Source of the DNA: Sporosarcina luteola | GTDB lineage: Bacteria; Bacillota; Bacilli; Bacillales_A; Planococcaceae | Assembly: GCF_007991495.1 (NCBI RefSeq) | Contig: NZ_BJYL01000003.1 | Location: forward strand, 115,096-179,095 | Length of the DNA stretch: 64,000 bases | Direction: 5' to 3' | In this document: piece by piece, positions 26,889 through 36,180 of the stretch | Numbering within the stretch: the first letter of the stretch is position 1 | Layout of the letters: each line of letters begins with the position of its first letter | Program-made: the position numbers and the translations under genes | The notes under the pieces: generated by a model | What the model was told of the DNA's origin: nothing | What the model saw: the letters and a program-made list of their open reading frames with translations, nothing else | Databases searched by the model: none

Positions 26889-27401
26889 ATGGCGAAAATT
26901 GCAACGCTGCTATCAAATCTATTTGAAGACTCGGAGTACTTTGAACCAGCGAAAGAGTTTGAAGCCAAGGGACATAATGTGGTGACTATTGAGAAAGAAG
27001 CGGGTGTAATTGTAACTGGAAAAAAGAGGGGGAGTGTGGAAATCGACATAGGTATAGACGATGTTTCCCATGCAGAGTTTGACGCTTTGCTACTGCCAGG
27101 AGGCTATTCACCTGATATACTTCGCGCCGATGACCATTTTGTGAAGTTCACAAAAGAATTCATGGATTCGAAAAAGCCGGTATTTGCTATTTGTCATGGT
27201 CAGCAATTATTAATAACTGCAAAAGCGCTAGCGGGGAGAGACGCAACAGGTTATAAATCGATTCAAGTAGATATGGAGTATGCAGGAGCGAGATTTTTAG
27301 ATCAAGCAGTAGTCGTATGCCAAAATCAACTTGTCACAAGCCGAACATCAGCCGATATGGAAGATTTTATTCGAGAAGCACTTACTCTCCTTGGAAAATA
27401 G
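26889..27401 (+). CDS. DJ-1/PfpI-family protein (type 1 glutamine amidotransferase fold)
   Basis: The 170-residue protein has the PfpI pattern: sensor-helix glutamate region FEDSEYFEPAKEFEAKGH, LLLPGGYSPDILR and the nucleophile elbow AICHGQQLLI with Cys followed by His. Family members act as intracellular proteases, glyoxalases or protein deglycases and often belong to the general stress response. AAAGGGGGA ribosome site before ATG. It is monocistronic with its own terminator, and lies next to a general-stress-protein relic. Confidence 0.88.
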   Translation: MAKIATLLSNLFEDSEYFEPAKEFEAKGHNVVTIEKEAGVIVTGKKRGSVEIDIGIDDVSHAEFDALLLPGGYSPDILRADDHFVKFTKEFMDSKKPVFAICHGQQLLITAKALAGRDATGYKSIQVDMEYAGARFLDQAVVVCQNQLVTSRTSADMEDFIREALTLLGK

Positions 27402-27422
27402 ACCAAAACTTTATTGTTAGCT

Positions 27423-27450
27423 AAAGACTGGATATATTCCGGTCTTTTTA
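27423..27450 (+). terminator. terminator of the PfpI-family gene
   Basis: Stem AAAGACTGGA/TCCGGTCTTT (one mismatch) with a short AT loop, followed by T residues. Confidence 0.75.
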
Positions 27451-27464
27451 TTATCCTAAATTGC

Positions 27465-27514
27465 TTGGACAATTAATCATAATCATGTAAGAATGGAATG
27501 AGTTAAGCGCTTAC
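27465..27514 (+). promoter_or_regulatory. promoter and operator of the LacI-family gene
   Basis: TTGGAC (27465-27470) and TAAGAA (27488-27493, preceded by TG) are 17 bp apart. The palindrome TAAGCGCTTA (27504-27513) follows directly. The same palindrome occurs before dctP and iolC, so autoregulation is likely. Confidence 0.65.
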
Positions 27515-27535
27515 TATTCGTAAAGGAGTAATTCT

Positions 27536-28546
27536 ATGAAGCCAACAATTTATGATGTTGCCAAAGAGGCTGGAGTTTCTATCGCAACAGTTTCTAAAAT
27601 CATTAACAATAAAGGGGGTATTAGTGAGAAAACGAAAAAAAATGTTCTTAGAATTATGGAAGAACTTAGGTATCAGCCTAGTGTGATGGCAACTGCACTC
27701 ACAGGAAAAAACACTAAAAGTATTGGACTAATTCTTCCTGATCTTGCAAATCCGTTTTTTTCCGAATTAGCTCGAAAAATAGAGGATCGTGGTCATGATC
27801 TGGGCTACAGCATTATGATTTGTAGTACGGATTATAAAAAAGAAAAGGAGAAAAAGTATATACAACTACTAAAAAGCAAAAGTGTAGATGCTCTCATTTT
27901 GGCATCCGGATTCGAAAATGAGGAAGTTATAAATAACTTACTAAAAGAGCGATTGCCTATAGCGATTGTAGCAAAGAACTTCCCCTCAATCTCAATTAAT
28001 ACTGTTGCTATTGATGATTTTCAAGGCGGCTATATAGCCACTACTCATCTGATAAAACTTGGTCATACGAGGATTGCTATGATTGCTAGGGACGTTTATA
28101 GTAATCGCGAGAGATTGAGAGGTTATTATCAGGCATTAAGGGACTATGAGCTAGATTATAAATTTGATTTTTGCTTTGCTCCTGAGTCCAATGTTGAAAC
28201 TGGACAAAAAATTGCTATGGAAATTTTCGACTCCCCGATGCCACCTACTGCATTTGTTGCAAGTAATGATTTGTTGGCTATTGGCGTTATACAGGCGGCG
28301 AGGCAAAGAGGGCTTAATGTGCCGAGGGATCTCTCAGTCATTGGTTTTGATAACACAATCATTGCCGAAGTCTTCGATCCTCCGCTTACGACAGTATCAC
28401 AACCTATAGGGGATATGGGGAAAGAGATCATGGATTTAACTGTTGGGGAAATTACAGGGGAAAAAAGTAAAAGGAAAGTTATTCTAGTACCCGAACTGAT
28501 TATAAGGAAATCAACAGGAATATTGACCAATGAAATCGATGATTGA
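27536..28546 (+). CDS. LacI-family transcriptional regulator of the TRAP-iol cluster
   Basis: The 336-residue protein starts with TIYDVAKEAGVSIATVSKII, the classical LacI DNA-binding helix-turn-helix, with a hinge helix PSVMATALTG around residue 50. Residues 60-330 are a periplasmic-binding-protein-like sensor (SIGLILPDLANPFFSEL, FVASNDLLAIGVIQ, VIGFDNT). It precedes the TRAP transporter and iol genes. Three copies of TAAGCGCTTA lie before its own gene, before dctP and before iolC, giving a compact predicted regulon. In Bacillus subtilis inositol genes are controlled by a DeoR-type IolR, so LacI control here fits a different inducer. Confidence 0.88.
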   Translation: MKPTIYDVAKEAGVSIATVSKIINNKGGISEKTKKNVLRIMEELRYQPSVMATALTGKNTKSIGLILPDLANPFFSELARKIEDRGHDLGYSIMICSTDYKKEKEKKYIQLLKSKSVDALILASGFENEEVINNLLKERLPIAIVAKNFPSISINTVAIDDFQGGYIATTHLIKLGHTRIAMIARDVYSNRERLRGYYQALRDYELDYKFDFCFAPESNVETGQKIAMEIFDSPMPPTAFVASNDLLAIGVIQAARQRGLNVPRDLSVIGFDNTIIAEVFDPPLTTVSQPIGDMGKEIMDLTVGEITGEKSKRKVILVPELIIRKSTGILTNEIDD

Positions 28547-28570
28547 AGAAGAAGCTAGATTAACGATTTG

Positions 28571-28612
28571 ATGTCGCCCTAACCCATTTAATTACACTAG
28601 GGCGGCATTTTT
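28571..28612 (+). terminator. terminator after the LacI-family gene
   Basis: An 11-bp stem ATGTCGCCCTA/TAGGGCGGCAT (one G-U pair; 28571-28581 with 28598-28608) is followed by T residues. Confidence 0.8.
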
Positions 28613-28650
28613 AACTTAAATAAACATTAAAAAATTATTTTAAATATTGA

Positions 28651-28708
28651 TTGACTTCTATAAATATATAGATTAAGATAGAAAAAACATTAGGTTAAGC
28701 GCTTACCT
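28651..28708 (+). promoter_or_regulatory. promoter and LacI operator of the TRAP-iol operon
   Basis: TTGACT (28651-28656) and TAAGAT (28674-28679) are exactly 17 bp apart. The palindrome TAAGCGCTTA (28696-28705), inside a wider pair of GGTTAAG and CTTAACC arms (28693-28713), lies 16 bp past the -10 box, a position for repression by road-block. Confidence 0.75.
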
Positions 28709-28820
28709 TAACCTTGATTGGATGGAATGGTGGCGGTTTTCAATAATATTTGTTGCTGGACGATGAATTAGGTTTTCGTTAAAGGTTGCAATTCTGACTA
28801 ATTACATAGGGGGTCATGTT

Positions 28821-29846
28821 TTGAAGAAAATGAAGTTTTTTAAGGGATATGTTTTAATTGTCGCATTGGTTTTAGTATTAGCGGGTTGTAATAAAGAAGC
28901 ATCAAGTGACGGCAATGTAAGCGCTGCCACTGATAAAGTGACATTGGATATTAGCCTTAGCTTGGCAGAAGGCAGTTTTGCGGATGTAGGGGTTCAAAAA
29001 TTTAAAGAAGAGTTGGAGAAATTGTCGGATGGAGAGATTGAATTAAAGGTTTATTACAACAACACATTTGGTGGAGAGCGTGAAGTAATAGAGATGATGG
29101 GAATCAATTCACTAGCCATGGCAACTTCCTCAAGTGGAGCACTTGGAACATGGACACAAGAATTTAATATGTTCGATCTGCCTTATCTTTTTAGGGACCA
29201 TGAACATGCATATAAAGTATTTGATAGTGAAATTGGTGAAGAGTTAGCTGCGAAGTTTGAAGAGAGCGCAAATGTGAAGATTTTAAGCTATTGGACTGCA
29301 GGTTATCGCTATTTATCAAACTCCATCAAACCGGTTAAGCATGTTTCGGATGTCGCAGGAATGAAGCAGAGAGTACAAGAGAATCAGGTACAAATTGATA
29401 CGTGGAAAGCCTATGGGGCAAACCCAACACCAATGGCATGGACTGAAGTCTTTACTGGCCTACAACAAGGTGTTATCGATAGTCAGTCGAATCCGCTAGA
29501 TTCAATTAATACGATGAAGTTTTATGAAGTTCAGAAATACGTATCAAAGCTACCTGAACTTTATCAACCTTACTTATTAATGATAAGTAAGCCTAAATTC
29601 GATTCTCTATCCAAGGAACACCAGGAAATTGTTCTACAAGCAGCAGCGAATTCTGTAGACCATGCACGTAAAGGTTTTGAAAAACTGGATGAAGAAGCTA
29701 CAGAGATCTTGAAAGAAAAAGGTATGGAAATTCTTGAAACAGACGAAATCGACGTTGATTCTTTTAAAGAAAGAGCAGAATCTGTATATGAGAAATGGGC
29801 TCCTGAATTTGGTGTTGAATTCATTGAGAAGGTAAGAAATTTCTAA
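28821..29846 (+). CDS. dctP: TRAP transporter solute-binding lipoprotein (DctP family)
   Basis: The 341-residue protein starts at TTG 28821 with GGGGG 7 nt upstream. A lipobox VLAGC ends the signal peptide, so it is a membrane-anchored extracytoplasmic receptor. The body matches DctP: FKEELEKLSDGEIELKVYYN, GGEREVIEMMG and WKAYGANPTPMAWTEVFTGLQQGVIDSQSNP. The arginine in the segment GMKQRVQEN (about residue 183) sits where DctP proteins hold a salt bridge to the ligand's carboxylate. TRAP receptors nearly always bind acids. The genes behind it are the lower iol enzymes, so a sugar acid such as 5-deoxy-glucuronate is the best guess. Confidence 0.9.
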   Translation: MKKMKFFKGYVLIVALVLVLAGCNKEASSDGNVSAATDKVTLDISLSLAEGSFADVGVQKFKEELEKLSDGEIELKVYYNNTFGGEREVIEMMGINSLAMATSSSGALGTWTQEFNMFDLPYLFRDHEHAYKVFDSEIGEELAAKFEESANVKILSYWTAGYRYLSNSIKPVKHVSDVAGMKQRVQENQVQIDTWKAYGANPTPMAWTEVFTGLQQGVIDSQSNPLDSINTMKFYEVQKYVSKLPELYQPYLLMISKPKFDSLSKEHQEIVLQAAANSVDHARKGFEKLDEEATEILKEKGMEILETDEIDVDSFKERAESVYEKWAPEFGVEFIEKVRNF

Positions 29847-29919
29847 TTTGCAATGAGGGCGTGTATAGAAAGGTAGATGAATCCATTGTCATCTACCTAT
29901 ACATAATGAGGTGAACAAT

Positions 29920-30405
29920 ATGAAATTGGTACTTACGAAATATATGGCCGGTGTCGATTCCCTCAATAGAGTTATTGGGTGGATTCTCGCAATAATGATT
30001 TCCTTAATGAGTATATTTATTTTCTGGCAAGTGTTGGCTAGAAAGGTTCTAGGTTCATCGTTATCCTGGTCTGAAGAAATTTCTCGCTTTTTAATGGTTT
30101 GGGTAGTTCTGCTTGGTGCTGCTTACGCCTTGAAAAAAGGGGAGCTCATTGCTGTAGAGCTACTACCGGAATTGCTAAGTGAAAAAGGAAAGAAAATCCT
30201 CTTGGTATTTGTCAGCCTGTTTTCACTGGTCTTTTATATAATCTTAACAATTTATGGTTGGGAAATTACACAGTCCGTCAAAGTGCAAATAGCACCAGGA
30301 ACGGGTCTGTCAATGTTCTGGGTATATTTAGCTTTACCTGCTGGAGGTATTCTATTTATACTAAACACATTTTATTTGATCATCGAAAAATTCATGAAGA
30401 AATAG
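29920..30405 (+). CDS. dctQ: TRAP transporter small membrane subunit (DctQ family)
   Basis: The 161-residue protein has four membrane helices and the DctQ pattern FWQVLARKVLGSSLSWSEEI followed by RFLMVWVVLLGAAYALKKGE. ATG 29920 is chosen over the in-frame GTG at 29911 because GAGGTG lies 6 nt upstream. It joins DctM to form the sodium-driven permease. The gene lies between dctP and dctM. Confidence 0.88.
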   Translation: MKLVLTKYMAGVDSLNRVIGWILAIMISLMSIFIFWQVLARKVLGSSLSWSEEISRFLMVWVVLLGAAYALKKGELIAVELLPELLSEKGKKILLVFVSLFSLVFYIILTIYGWEITQSVKVQIAPGTGLSMFWVYLALPAGGILFILNTFYLIIEKFMKK

Positions 30406-30414
30406 GGTGTTCCT

Positions 30415-31689
30415 ATGCTAGTAATATTTTTTATTTCTCTTGTCATTCTAATGTTTATGAGTGTACCAATTGCAGTATCTCTCGGGCTGGCAACGGCATT
30501 GGGAATATGGATGCATGACACCATGCCATTAATGACCGTAGCTCAACGGGTCTTTATATCAATCAATTCATTTCCCTTAATGGCTATACCATTCTTTATT
30601 CTGGCCGGTAATTTGATGCAAGTCGGAGGTTTGTCAAAAAGGTTAGTCAACTTTGCAAGTTCATTGGTGGGTCACTTTACCGGTGGATTGGCAATGGTCG
30701 CAATTATAACCTCTATGTTCTTTGCTGCTATTTCAGGCTCGGGTGCAGCGACAACAGCCGCTATAGGGGCAATTCTTATTCCAGCTATGATTGCAAAAGG
30801 TTATAGCAAGGAATATGCAAGTGCGAACCAAGCGGTGTCGGGGGCACTAGGTGTCATTATTCCGCCGAGTATTTCCTTGATTTTATATGGTGTAGTTGCA
30901 GGCGTATCGGTAAGTGATTTATTTATCGCCGGGGTTTTCCCAGGATTGGTAATCGTTGTTTCTTTACTTATTATGGCCTATGTTGTCAGTAAGAAAAATG
31001 GTTATGTAGGTGTTGAGAAAAGCACTCCAAAAGAGATTTTTGTTTCTTTTAGAAAGTCAATTCTTGCTCTATTGATGCCTGTTGTGATTTTAGGTGGAAT
31101 TTATGGAGGTATTTTTACCCCCACAGAAGCAGCGGTAGTTGCAGTGGTTTATGGCTTTGTAGTTGGAGTTTTTATTTATAAAGAGATTAATATAAAGCAA
31201 TTGGGTAAAGTGCTCATAGATTCAGCAGTCACGACTTCAATTGTAATGATTATTATTGGAACGGCTGGATTATTTAGCTTTTACGTTAGTATTACAGGGA
31301 TTCCTGATATGATCATGTCTCAAATCTCAGGTATTACGACAAATGCAATCATATTTCTGTTAGTTATTAATTTGGTTTTGTTGATTGCAGGAATGTTTTT
31401 CGATGGTGCTGCGGCAATTCTTATCTTTACGCCTTTATTTTTGCCTGCTGCAATCGCTTTTGGTATTGACCCAATACACTTTGGTGTCATTATTGTTGTA
31501 AATCTTGCAATCGGGTTAGTAACACCTCCAGTAGGGTTGAATTTGTTTGTAGCAGCCCAAATTTCCGGAATTTCTTTTGCGAAACTTTCAAGAGCGGTTC
31601 TACCGTTTATTGTCATATTGATTATTGACATACTGATTATTTCCTATATACCGGCAATTTCACTTTGGTTGCCAGCGTTTCTGAAATAA
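30415..31689 (+). CDS. dctM: TRAP transporter large membrane subunit (DctM family)
   Basis: The 424-residue protein has about 12 helices and the DctM hallmarks SINSFPLMAIPFFILAGNLM, SGSGAATTAAIGAI and GLVTPPVGLNLFVAAQISG. It is the sodium:substrate transport unit. It starts 9 bp after dctQ. An 82-bp gap with a LacI-type palindrome separates it from iolC. Confidence 0.9.
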   Translation: MLVIFFISLVILMFMSVPIAVSLGLATALGIWMHDTMPLMTVAQRVFISINSFPLMAIPFFILAGNLMQVGGLSKRLVNFASSLVGHFTGGLAMVAIITSMFFAAISGSGAATTAAIGAILIPAMIAKGYSKEYASANQAVSGALGVIIPPSISLILYGVVAGVSVSDLFIAGVFPGLVIVVSLLIMAYVVSKKNGYVGVEKSTPKEIFVSFRKSILALLMPVVILGGIYGGIFTPTEAAVVAVVYGFVVGVFIYKEINIKQLGKVLIDSAVTTSIVMIIIGTAGLFSFYVSITGIPDMIMSQISGITTNAIIFLLVINLVLLIAGMFFDGAAAILIFTPLFLPAAIAFGIDPIHFGVIIVVNLAIGLVTPPVGLNLFVAAQISGISFAKLSRAVLPFIVILIIDILIISYIPAISLWLPAFLK

Positions 31690-31717
31690 CGTTGGCAATT
31701 TAAATTTTTGCATTTCA

Positions 31718-31731
31718 GTTAAGCGCTTAAC
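31718..31731. promoter_or_regulatory. internal LacI operator before iolC
   Basis: A perfect 14-bp palindrome GTTAAGCGCTTAAC lies in the gap between dctM and iolC. It contains the same TAAGCGCTTA core as the two other sites. No clear -35/-10 pair is seen beside it. Confidence 0.7.
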
Positions 31732-31771
31732 CTAATCTAGATAGAAGCAACGTAGTATAGGAGGAGAAGTT

Positions 31772-32776
31772 TTGAATCCACTTGTGTTTTCAAATGGGAG
31801 ATCATTAGATCTTATTGCTATTGGTAGGCTTTGCATCGACTTGAATGCAAATGAAATAAACCGTCCGATGGAAGAGACAAATACATTTACAAAATATGTA
31901 GGCGGCTCACCTGCGAATATTGCGATCGGTTCGGCAAGACTTGGACAGAAGACGGGCTTTATTGGCAAAGTTTCGGATGATCAGATGGGACGTTTTATTG
32001 TCGATTATTTGGAGAAAGACGCTATCGACACCACAGGCGTTAAAATTGATAAAACAGGAGCTGTAACAGGGCTTGCATTTACTGAAATCAAAAGTCCGGA
32101 AGATTGCAGTATCCTCATGTACCGAGATAATGTCGCTGATTTGAAACTTCATCCGTCTGATATAGATGAGGAATATATTAAGCGATCAAAAGCAATGATT
32201 ATTTCTGGTACAGCACTTGCACAAAGTCCATCCAGAGAGGCTGTGTTCCTAGCTCTTGAGTACGCTGTGAAACATAATGTCGTTGTATTTTTCGACTTAG
32301 ATTATCGTCCATATTCGTGGGTAGATGATGCAGAAACAGCTGTTTATTATAATTTGGCCGCTGAGAAATGCAACGTCTTAATTGGAACACGTGAAGAGTT
32401 TGACATGATGGAGAAATTATTGAATGTACATGAATCTGATGATCATTACACTGCTTCCCGCTGGTTTTCTTATAATGCAGACATAGTGGTGATCAAACAT
32501 GGTGGAGAAGGTTCTATTGCTTATCAAAAGGATGGAAAATCCTATCGGAGCGGCGTTTTCCGTACAAATGTATTAAAGACCTTTGGTGCCGGAGACTCGT
32601 ACGCTTCCGCATTTATTTATGGGTTAATGAACGGAAAAAGTATTTCAGAAGCAATGAAAATGGGAAGTGCTTCAGCTTCGATAGTAATTTCCAGGCATAG
32701 TTGTTCAGAAGCAATGCCAACTGAAACAGAGCTTTTGGAGTATCTTGAGATGGCAATTTATGAACCGGCTCAATAA
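31772..32776 (+). CDS. iolC: 5-dehydro-2-deoxygluconokinase
   Basis: The 334-residue PfkB-family sugar kinase closely follows Bacillus IolC: IAIGRLCIDLNANEINRPME, KYVGGSPANIAIGSARLG and the catalytic GAGDSYASAF near the C-terminus (Asp about residue 272). It phosphorylates 2-deoxy-5-keto-gluconate at O6 with ATP. The start is TTG 31772 with AGGAGGAG upstream. It is the first enzyme gene after the TRAP transporter, with a LacI-type palindrome in front. The long inserted substrate loop FTEIKSPEDCSILMYRDNVADL is the same as in IolC proper, supporting the specific call. Confidence 0.9.
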   Translation: MNPLVFSNGRSLDLIAIGRLCIDLNANEINRPMEETNTFTKYVGGSPANIAIGSARLGQKTGFIGKVSDDQMGRFIVDYLEKDAIDTTGVKIDKTGAVTGLAFTEIKSPEDCSILMYRDNVADLKLHPSDIDEEYIKRSKAMIISGTALAQSPSREAVFLALEYAVKHNVVVFFDLDYRPYSWVDDAETAVYYNLAAEKCNVLIGTREEFDMMEKLLNVHESDDHYTASRWFSYNADIVVIKHGGEGSIAYQKDGKSYRSGVFRTNVLKTFGAGDSYASAFIYGLMNGKSISEAMKMGSASASIVISRHSCSEAMPTETELLEYLEMAIYEPAQ

Positions 32777-32793
32777 CAAAGGAGAGATAAAAA

Positions 32794-34260
32794 TTGACGA
32801 CAATAACAACAGTAGATAGATTGAAAAACTATATAGGTGGAGAGTGGGTAGACTCCAATTCAATTAATTATGAAACAGTTTTTAACCCTGCGACGGGTGA
32901 GGCAATCGCTGAAGTACCTCTTTCATCAAAGGAGGATGTTGAAAAAGCTGTATTAGCTGCAGATAAAGCTTTTAAAACTTGGTCGAAAACTGCTGTACCG
33001 CGACGTGCCCGTATATTATTCAAGTACCAGCAACTTCTTGTCGAAAATTGGGACGAACTAGCAAAATTAATTACAATCGAAAATGGGAAAAGCCTCTCGG
33101 AAGCGTATGGAGAAGTGCAACGTGGCATTGAATGTGTGGAGTTCGCAGCAGGTGCACCGACGTTAATGATGGGCGAACAACTACCTGATATAGCGACGGG
33201 TATTGAATCGGGAATGTACCGATATCCTGTAGGCATCGTTGCTGGAATTACACCATTTAACTTCCCCATGATGGTTCCTGCATGGATGTTCCCACTTGCA
33301 ATCGCGTGTGGTAACTCATTTATTTTAAAGCCTTCCGAGCGTACGCCTTTGCTGGCTAATCGACTTGTAGAGTTGTTTACAGAAGCCGGTCTACCTAATG
33401 GCGTATTGAACATTGTTCACGGAGCACATGATGTGGTTAACGGAATCTTAGAACATGAAAAGATCAAAGCGATTTCATTCGTCGGTTCCCAGCCAGTTGC
33501 CGAATATGTCTATAAAACTGGTGCTGCAAATTCGAAGCGGGTACAAGCTTTAGCTGGAGCTAAGAACCATTCGATCGTTCTTGCCGATGCAAATCTTGAC
33601 GTTGCGACTACGCAAATTATTAGTGCAGCATTTGGTTCTGCTGGTGAACGTTGCATGGCGGCTGCGGTAGTTGCTGTGGAAGATTCAATTGCTGATGAAT
33701 TGGTTGCAAGAATCAAAAAAGCAGCAGATGAAATTGTTATCGGTAACGGACTTGATGAAGGTGTGTTCCTTGGTCCAGTAATCCGCGATTCACATAAGGA
33801 TCGTACTTTGGGGTATATCGAAAAAGGAATAAAGGAAGGCGCGTTGTTAATCCGTGATGGTCGTCAAGACAAGGAAGTTGATGGCGAAGGTTATTTTGTT
33901 GGCCCAACAATTTTTGATAATGTAACAGTAGATATGAAAATTTGGCAAGATGAAATTTTTGCACCAGTCCTCTCGATAGTTAGAGTGAAGGATCTTGCAG
34001 AAGGAATAGAAGTGGCAAATGCATCATCATTTGCGAATGGTGCTTGCTTATATACAGATAGTGCAGCGGACGTTCGACAATTTAGAGAGACAATTGATGC
34101 TGGAATGTTAGGCATTAACTTGGGGGTGCCGGCACCAATGGCATTCTTCCCATTTTCTGGTTATAAGAATTCGTTTTATGGAGATCTTCATGCGAATGGC
34201 AAAGATGGGGTTGAATTTTATACAAGAAAGAAAATGGTCACAGCACGCTATGTGAAATAA
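32794..34260 (+). CDS. iolA: methylmalonate/malonate-semialdehyde dehydrogenase (CoA-acylating)
   Basis: The 488-residue aldehyde dehydrogenase matches IolA/Mms[45 protein letters not shown] and the catalytic Cys in [10 protein letters not shown] (about residue 287). In this subgroup the usual general-base glutamate is absent and the acyl intermediate goes to CoA. It turns malonate semialdehyde into acetyl-CoA and CO2 with NAD+, the last step of inositol breakdown. The start is TTG 32794 with AAGGAGAG upstream, 17 bp after iolC. Confidence 0.9.
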   Translation: MTTITTVDRLKNYIGGEWVDSNSINYETVFNPATGEAIAEVPLSSKEDVEKAVLAADKAFKTWSKTAVPRRARILFKYQQLLVENWDELAKLITIENGKSLSEAYGEVQRGIECVEFAAGAPTLMMGEQLPDIATGIESGMYRYPVGIVAGITPFNFPMMVPAWMFPLAIACGNSFILKPSERTPLLANRLVELFTEAGLPNGVLNIVHGAHDVVNGILEHEKIKAISFVGSQPVAEYVYKTGAANSKRVQALAGAKNHSIVLADANLDVATTQIISAAFGSAGERCMAAAVVAVEDSIADELVARIKKAADEIVIGNGLDEGVFLGPVIRDSHKDRTLGYIEKGIKEGALLIRDGRQDKEVDGEGYFVGPTIFDNVTVDMKIWQDEIFAPVLSIVRVKDLAEGIEVANASSFANGACLYTDSAADVRQFRETIDAGMLGINLGVPAPMAFFPFSGYKNSFYGDLHANGKDGVEFYTRKKMVTARYVK

Positions 34261-34341
34261 TTTTGTTGGAGGAAGGGCTGCTTTGTACAGTCCATCCTCT
34301 TTCCTATATTCAGATGAAAAATTCCCTTAAGGAGACGAAAT

Positions 34342-35178
34342 ATGGCGCTTGTGAAAATGAAGGAAATACTAACTATGGCAGAAAAAGAAAACTATGGGGT
34401 TGGGGCATTCAGTGTAGCGAATATGGAAATGGTCATTGGAGCTATACAAACAGCAGAAGAATTACGCTCGCCTCTTATATTGCAAATAGCTGAAGTTAGG
34501 CTTGGGCCATCACCCCTTCATTTAATTGGACCTATGATGGTTGAAGCTGCAAAGAGAGCAAGTGTGCCAGTTGCTGTACATTTTGATCATGGAGAGACTG
34601 AAGAAAAAATAAAGGAAGCTTTAGAAATAGGCTTTACTTCTGTGATGTTTGACGGTTCTTTATTACCCATTGAACAAAATATTGCTGAAACAAAAAAAAT
34701 TGTTGAACTTGCATCGAAATACGATGCTACAGTGGAAGGCGAAATAGGCCGAGTTGGTGGAAGTGAAGATGGCTTAGTGGATATCGAAATTGCCATTACT
34801 TCTGTCGAGAATGCAAAACAATTTGCTGAAGAAACGGGAGTAGATGCACTAGCAATTGCAATCGGCAATGCACATGGCGTTTACAAGGGGAAACCGGAAT
34901 TGCGGTTGGATCGGCTCAAGGAAATTGATGATGTGACTGACATCCCTTTAGTTCTACATGGAGGTTCAGGAATTTATCAGAAAGATTTCCGTAAAGCAAT
35001 ACAAAGCGGAATCCGCAAAATTAATGTAGCAACTTCAACATTCAATAATGTAATAAAAAATGTAAATGATAATGTGCCTTTCGACAATTATTTTATTTAC
35101 CATGATAAAGTCATTCAAGCGGCAGCAGAAAATGTTAGAGTACATATGGAAATGTTTCAAAGTGCAAACCGCATCTGA
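34342..35178 (+). CDS. iolJ: class II aldolase, probable 6-phospho-5-dehydro-2-deoxygluconate aldolase
   Basis: The 278-residue class II (zinc) aldolase has the FBA pattern with zinc ligands in VHFDHGET (about residue 81-84), a glutamate in EGEIGRVGG, His in IGNAHGVYKG and His in LHGGSGI. The substrate is not fixed by these motifs. Its place between iolA and iolB makes IolJ function (cleavage of the phosphorylated keto-acid to DHAP and malonate semialdehyde) much more likely than fructose-bisphosphate or tagatose aldolase. AAGGAGA ribosome site. Confidence 0.85.
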   Translation: MALVKMKEILTMAEKENYGVGAFSVANMEMVIGAIQTAEELRSPLILQIAEVRLGPSPLHLIGPMMVEAAKRASVPVAVHFDHGETEEKIKEALEIGFTSVMFDGSLLPIEQNIAETKKIVELASKYDATVEGEIGRVGGSEDGLVDIEIAITSVENAKQFAEETGVDALAIAIGNAHGVYKGKPELRLDRLKEIDDVTDIPLVLHGGSGIYQKDFRKAIQSGIRKINVATSTFNNVIKNVNDNVPFDNYFIYHDKVIQAAAENVRVHMEMFQSANRI

Positions 35179-35204
35179 ATTTTCATATTTGGGAGGAAAT
35201 CATA

Positions 35205-35990
35205 ATGTACTATAAAAAGCTAGATAAAATGAATGAAGGTTATGTAGAGTTAACAAAAATAGATAATGAAAACTCTAAAATGAACATCGGAATATATGCA
35301 ATACCTGCTGGAACAGAAATTCAATTACTGGAAGCTGAAGAGGAGCAGGCTATTCTTCTACTGGAAGGTTCCGTACGATTAGAATGGAACAATCATTCTC
35401 GGGAAATAACAAGAGAATCTGTATTTGAAGAACTACCTTGGTGTCTCCATGTTCCATGTGGAGTTGAAGTTAAAGTAACTGCTTTTGCAAATAGTGAAGT
35501 GCTTGTACAATCAACAGACAATACGAATGAATTTGCAGCAAAATTGTACAGACCGGAAGACTGTGAATGTGCGAATACAGGAGAGGGAGTATGGGACGGT
35601 ACCGCAGAGCGTGTAATTCGTAGAATATTTGATTATGAGAATGCCCCCTATTCAAACCTAGTTATCGGTGAGGTGATTTCTTATCCGGGTCGTTGGTCAA
35701 GCTATCCACCTCATCACCATGATCAACCGGAAGTCTATTACTACAGATTTGATAAGCCACAAGGATTTGGGTGCGCTATGGTCGGACCACATGCATATCG
35801 TGTTGAACATAATAGCTATCTAGAAATACCAGGAGGATTAGACCATCCGCAAGCTACAGCTCCAGGATATGCGATGTATTTTTGTTGGATGATCCGTCAT
35901 ATTGATAATAATCCTTGGACTGAACGTATATTTGAAGAGGAACATAAATGGATGTTGGAGCCAGACGCGAAAATATGGCCAAGTAAATAA
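35205..35990 (+). CDS. iolB: 5-deoxy-glucuronate isomerase
   Basis: The 261-residue bicupin matches IolB: the metal site PPHHHDQPEVYYYRF with several His and a Glu (about residues 167-176), DHPQATAPGYAMYF near the C-terminus and WTERIFEEEHKWM. It converts 5-deoxy-D-glucuronate to 2-deoxy-5-keto-D-gluconate in the cytoplasm, the substrate of IolC. It is the last gene of the operon, before a strong terminator. The upstream enzymes IolG, IolE and IolD are absent from this window. Confidence 0.9.
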   Translation: MYYKKLDKMNEGYVELTKIDNENSKMNIGIYAIPAGTEIQLLEAEEEQAILLLEGSVRLEWNNHSREITRESVFEELPWCLHVPCGVEVKVTAFANSEVLVQSTDNTNEFAAKLYRPEDCECANTGEGVWDGTAERVIRRIFDYENAPYSNLVIGEVISYPGRWSSYPPHHHDQPEVYYYRFDKPQGFGCAMVGPHAYRVEHNSYLEIPGGLDHPQATAPGYAMYFCWMIRHIDNNPWTERIFEEEHKWMLEPDAKIWPSK

Positions 35991-36066
35991 ATAATGTGGT
36001 GACTGCGTCATTCTTAACGATTTTATTTTCTTTCTGTTAGCTATTTCTCTACTCTAGAGATGAAAA

Positions 36067-36115
36067 TAAGAGGACAACCAGATTTACAAATGGTTGTCCT
36101 CTTATACTTTTTTAA
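36067..36115 (+). terminator. terminator of the TRAP-iol operon
   Basis: A 14-bp perfect stem TAAGAGGACAACCA/TGGTTGTCCTCTTA (36067-36080 with 36091-36104) is followed by ACTTTTTTT. It lies between convergent iolB and ggt and may serve both. Confidence 0.85.
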
Positions 36116-36180
36116 AGACGAGTTATCAAAGGAGATGATAATCTGGTCTGACTATAGCATAGTTAAATTTAAACTACCTA

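Noticed and set aside
34342..35178. Annotation as fructose-bisphosphate or tagatose-bisphosphate aldolase
   Set aside because: The class II motifs cannot separate these, and the iolC-iolA-iolB context favours IolJ.
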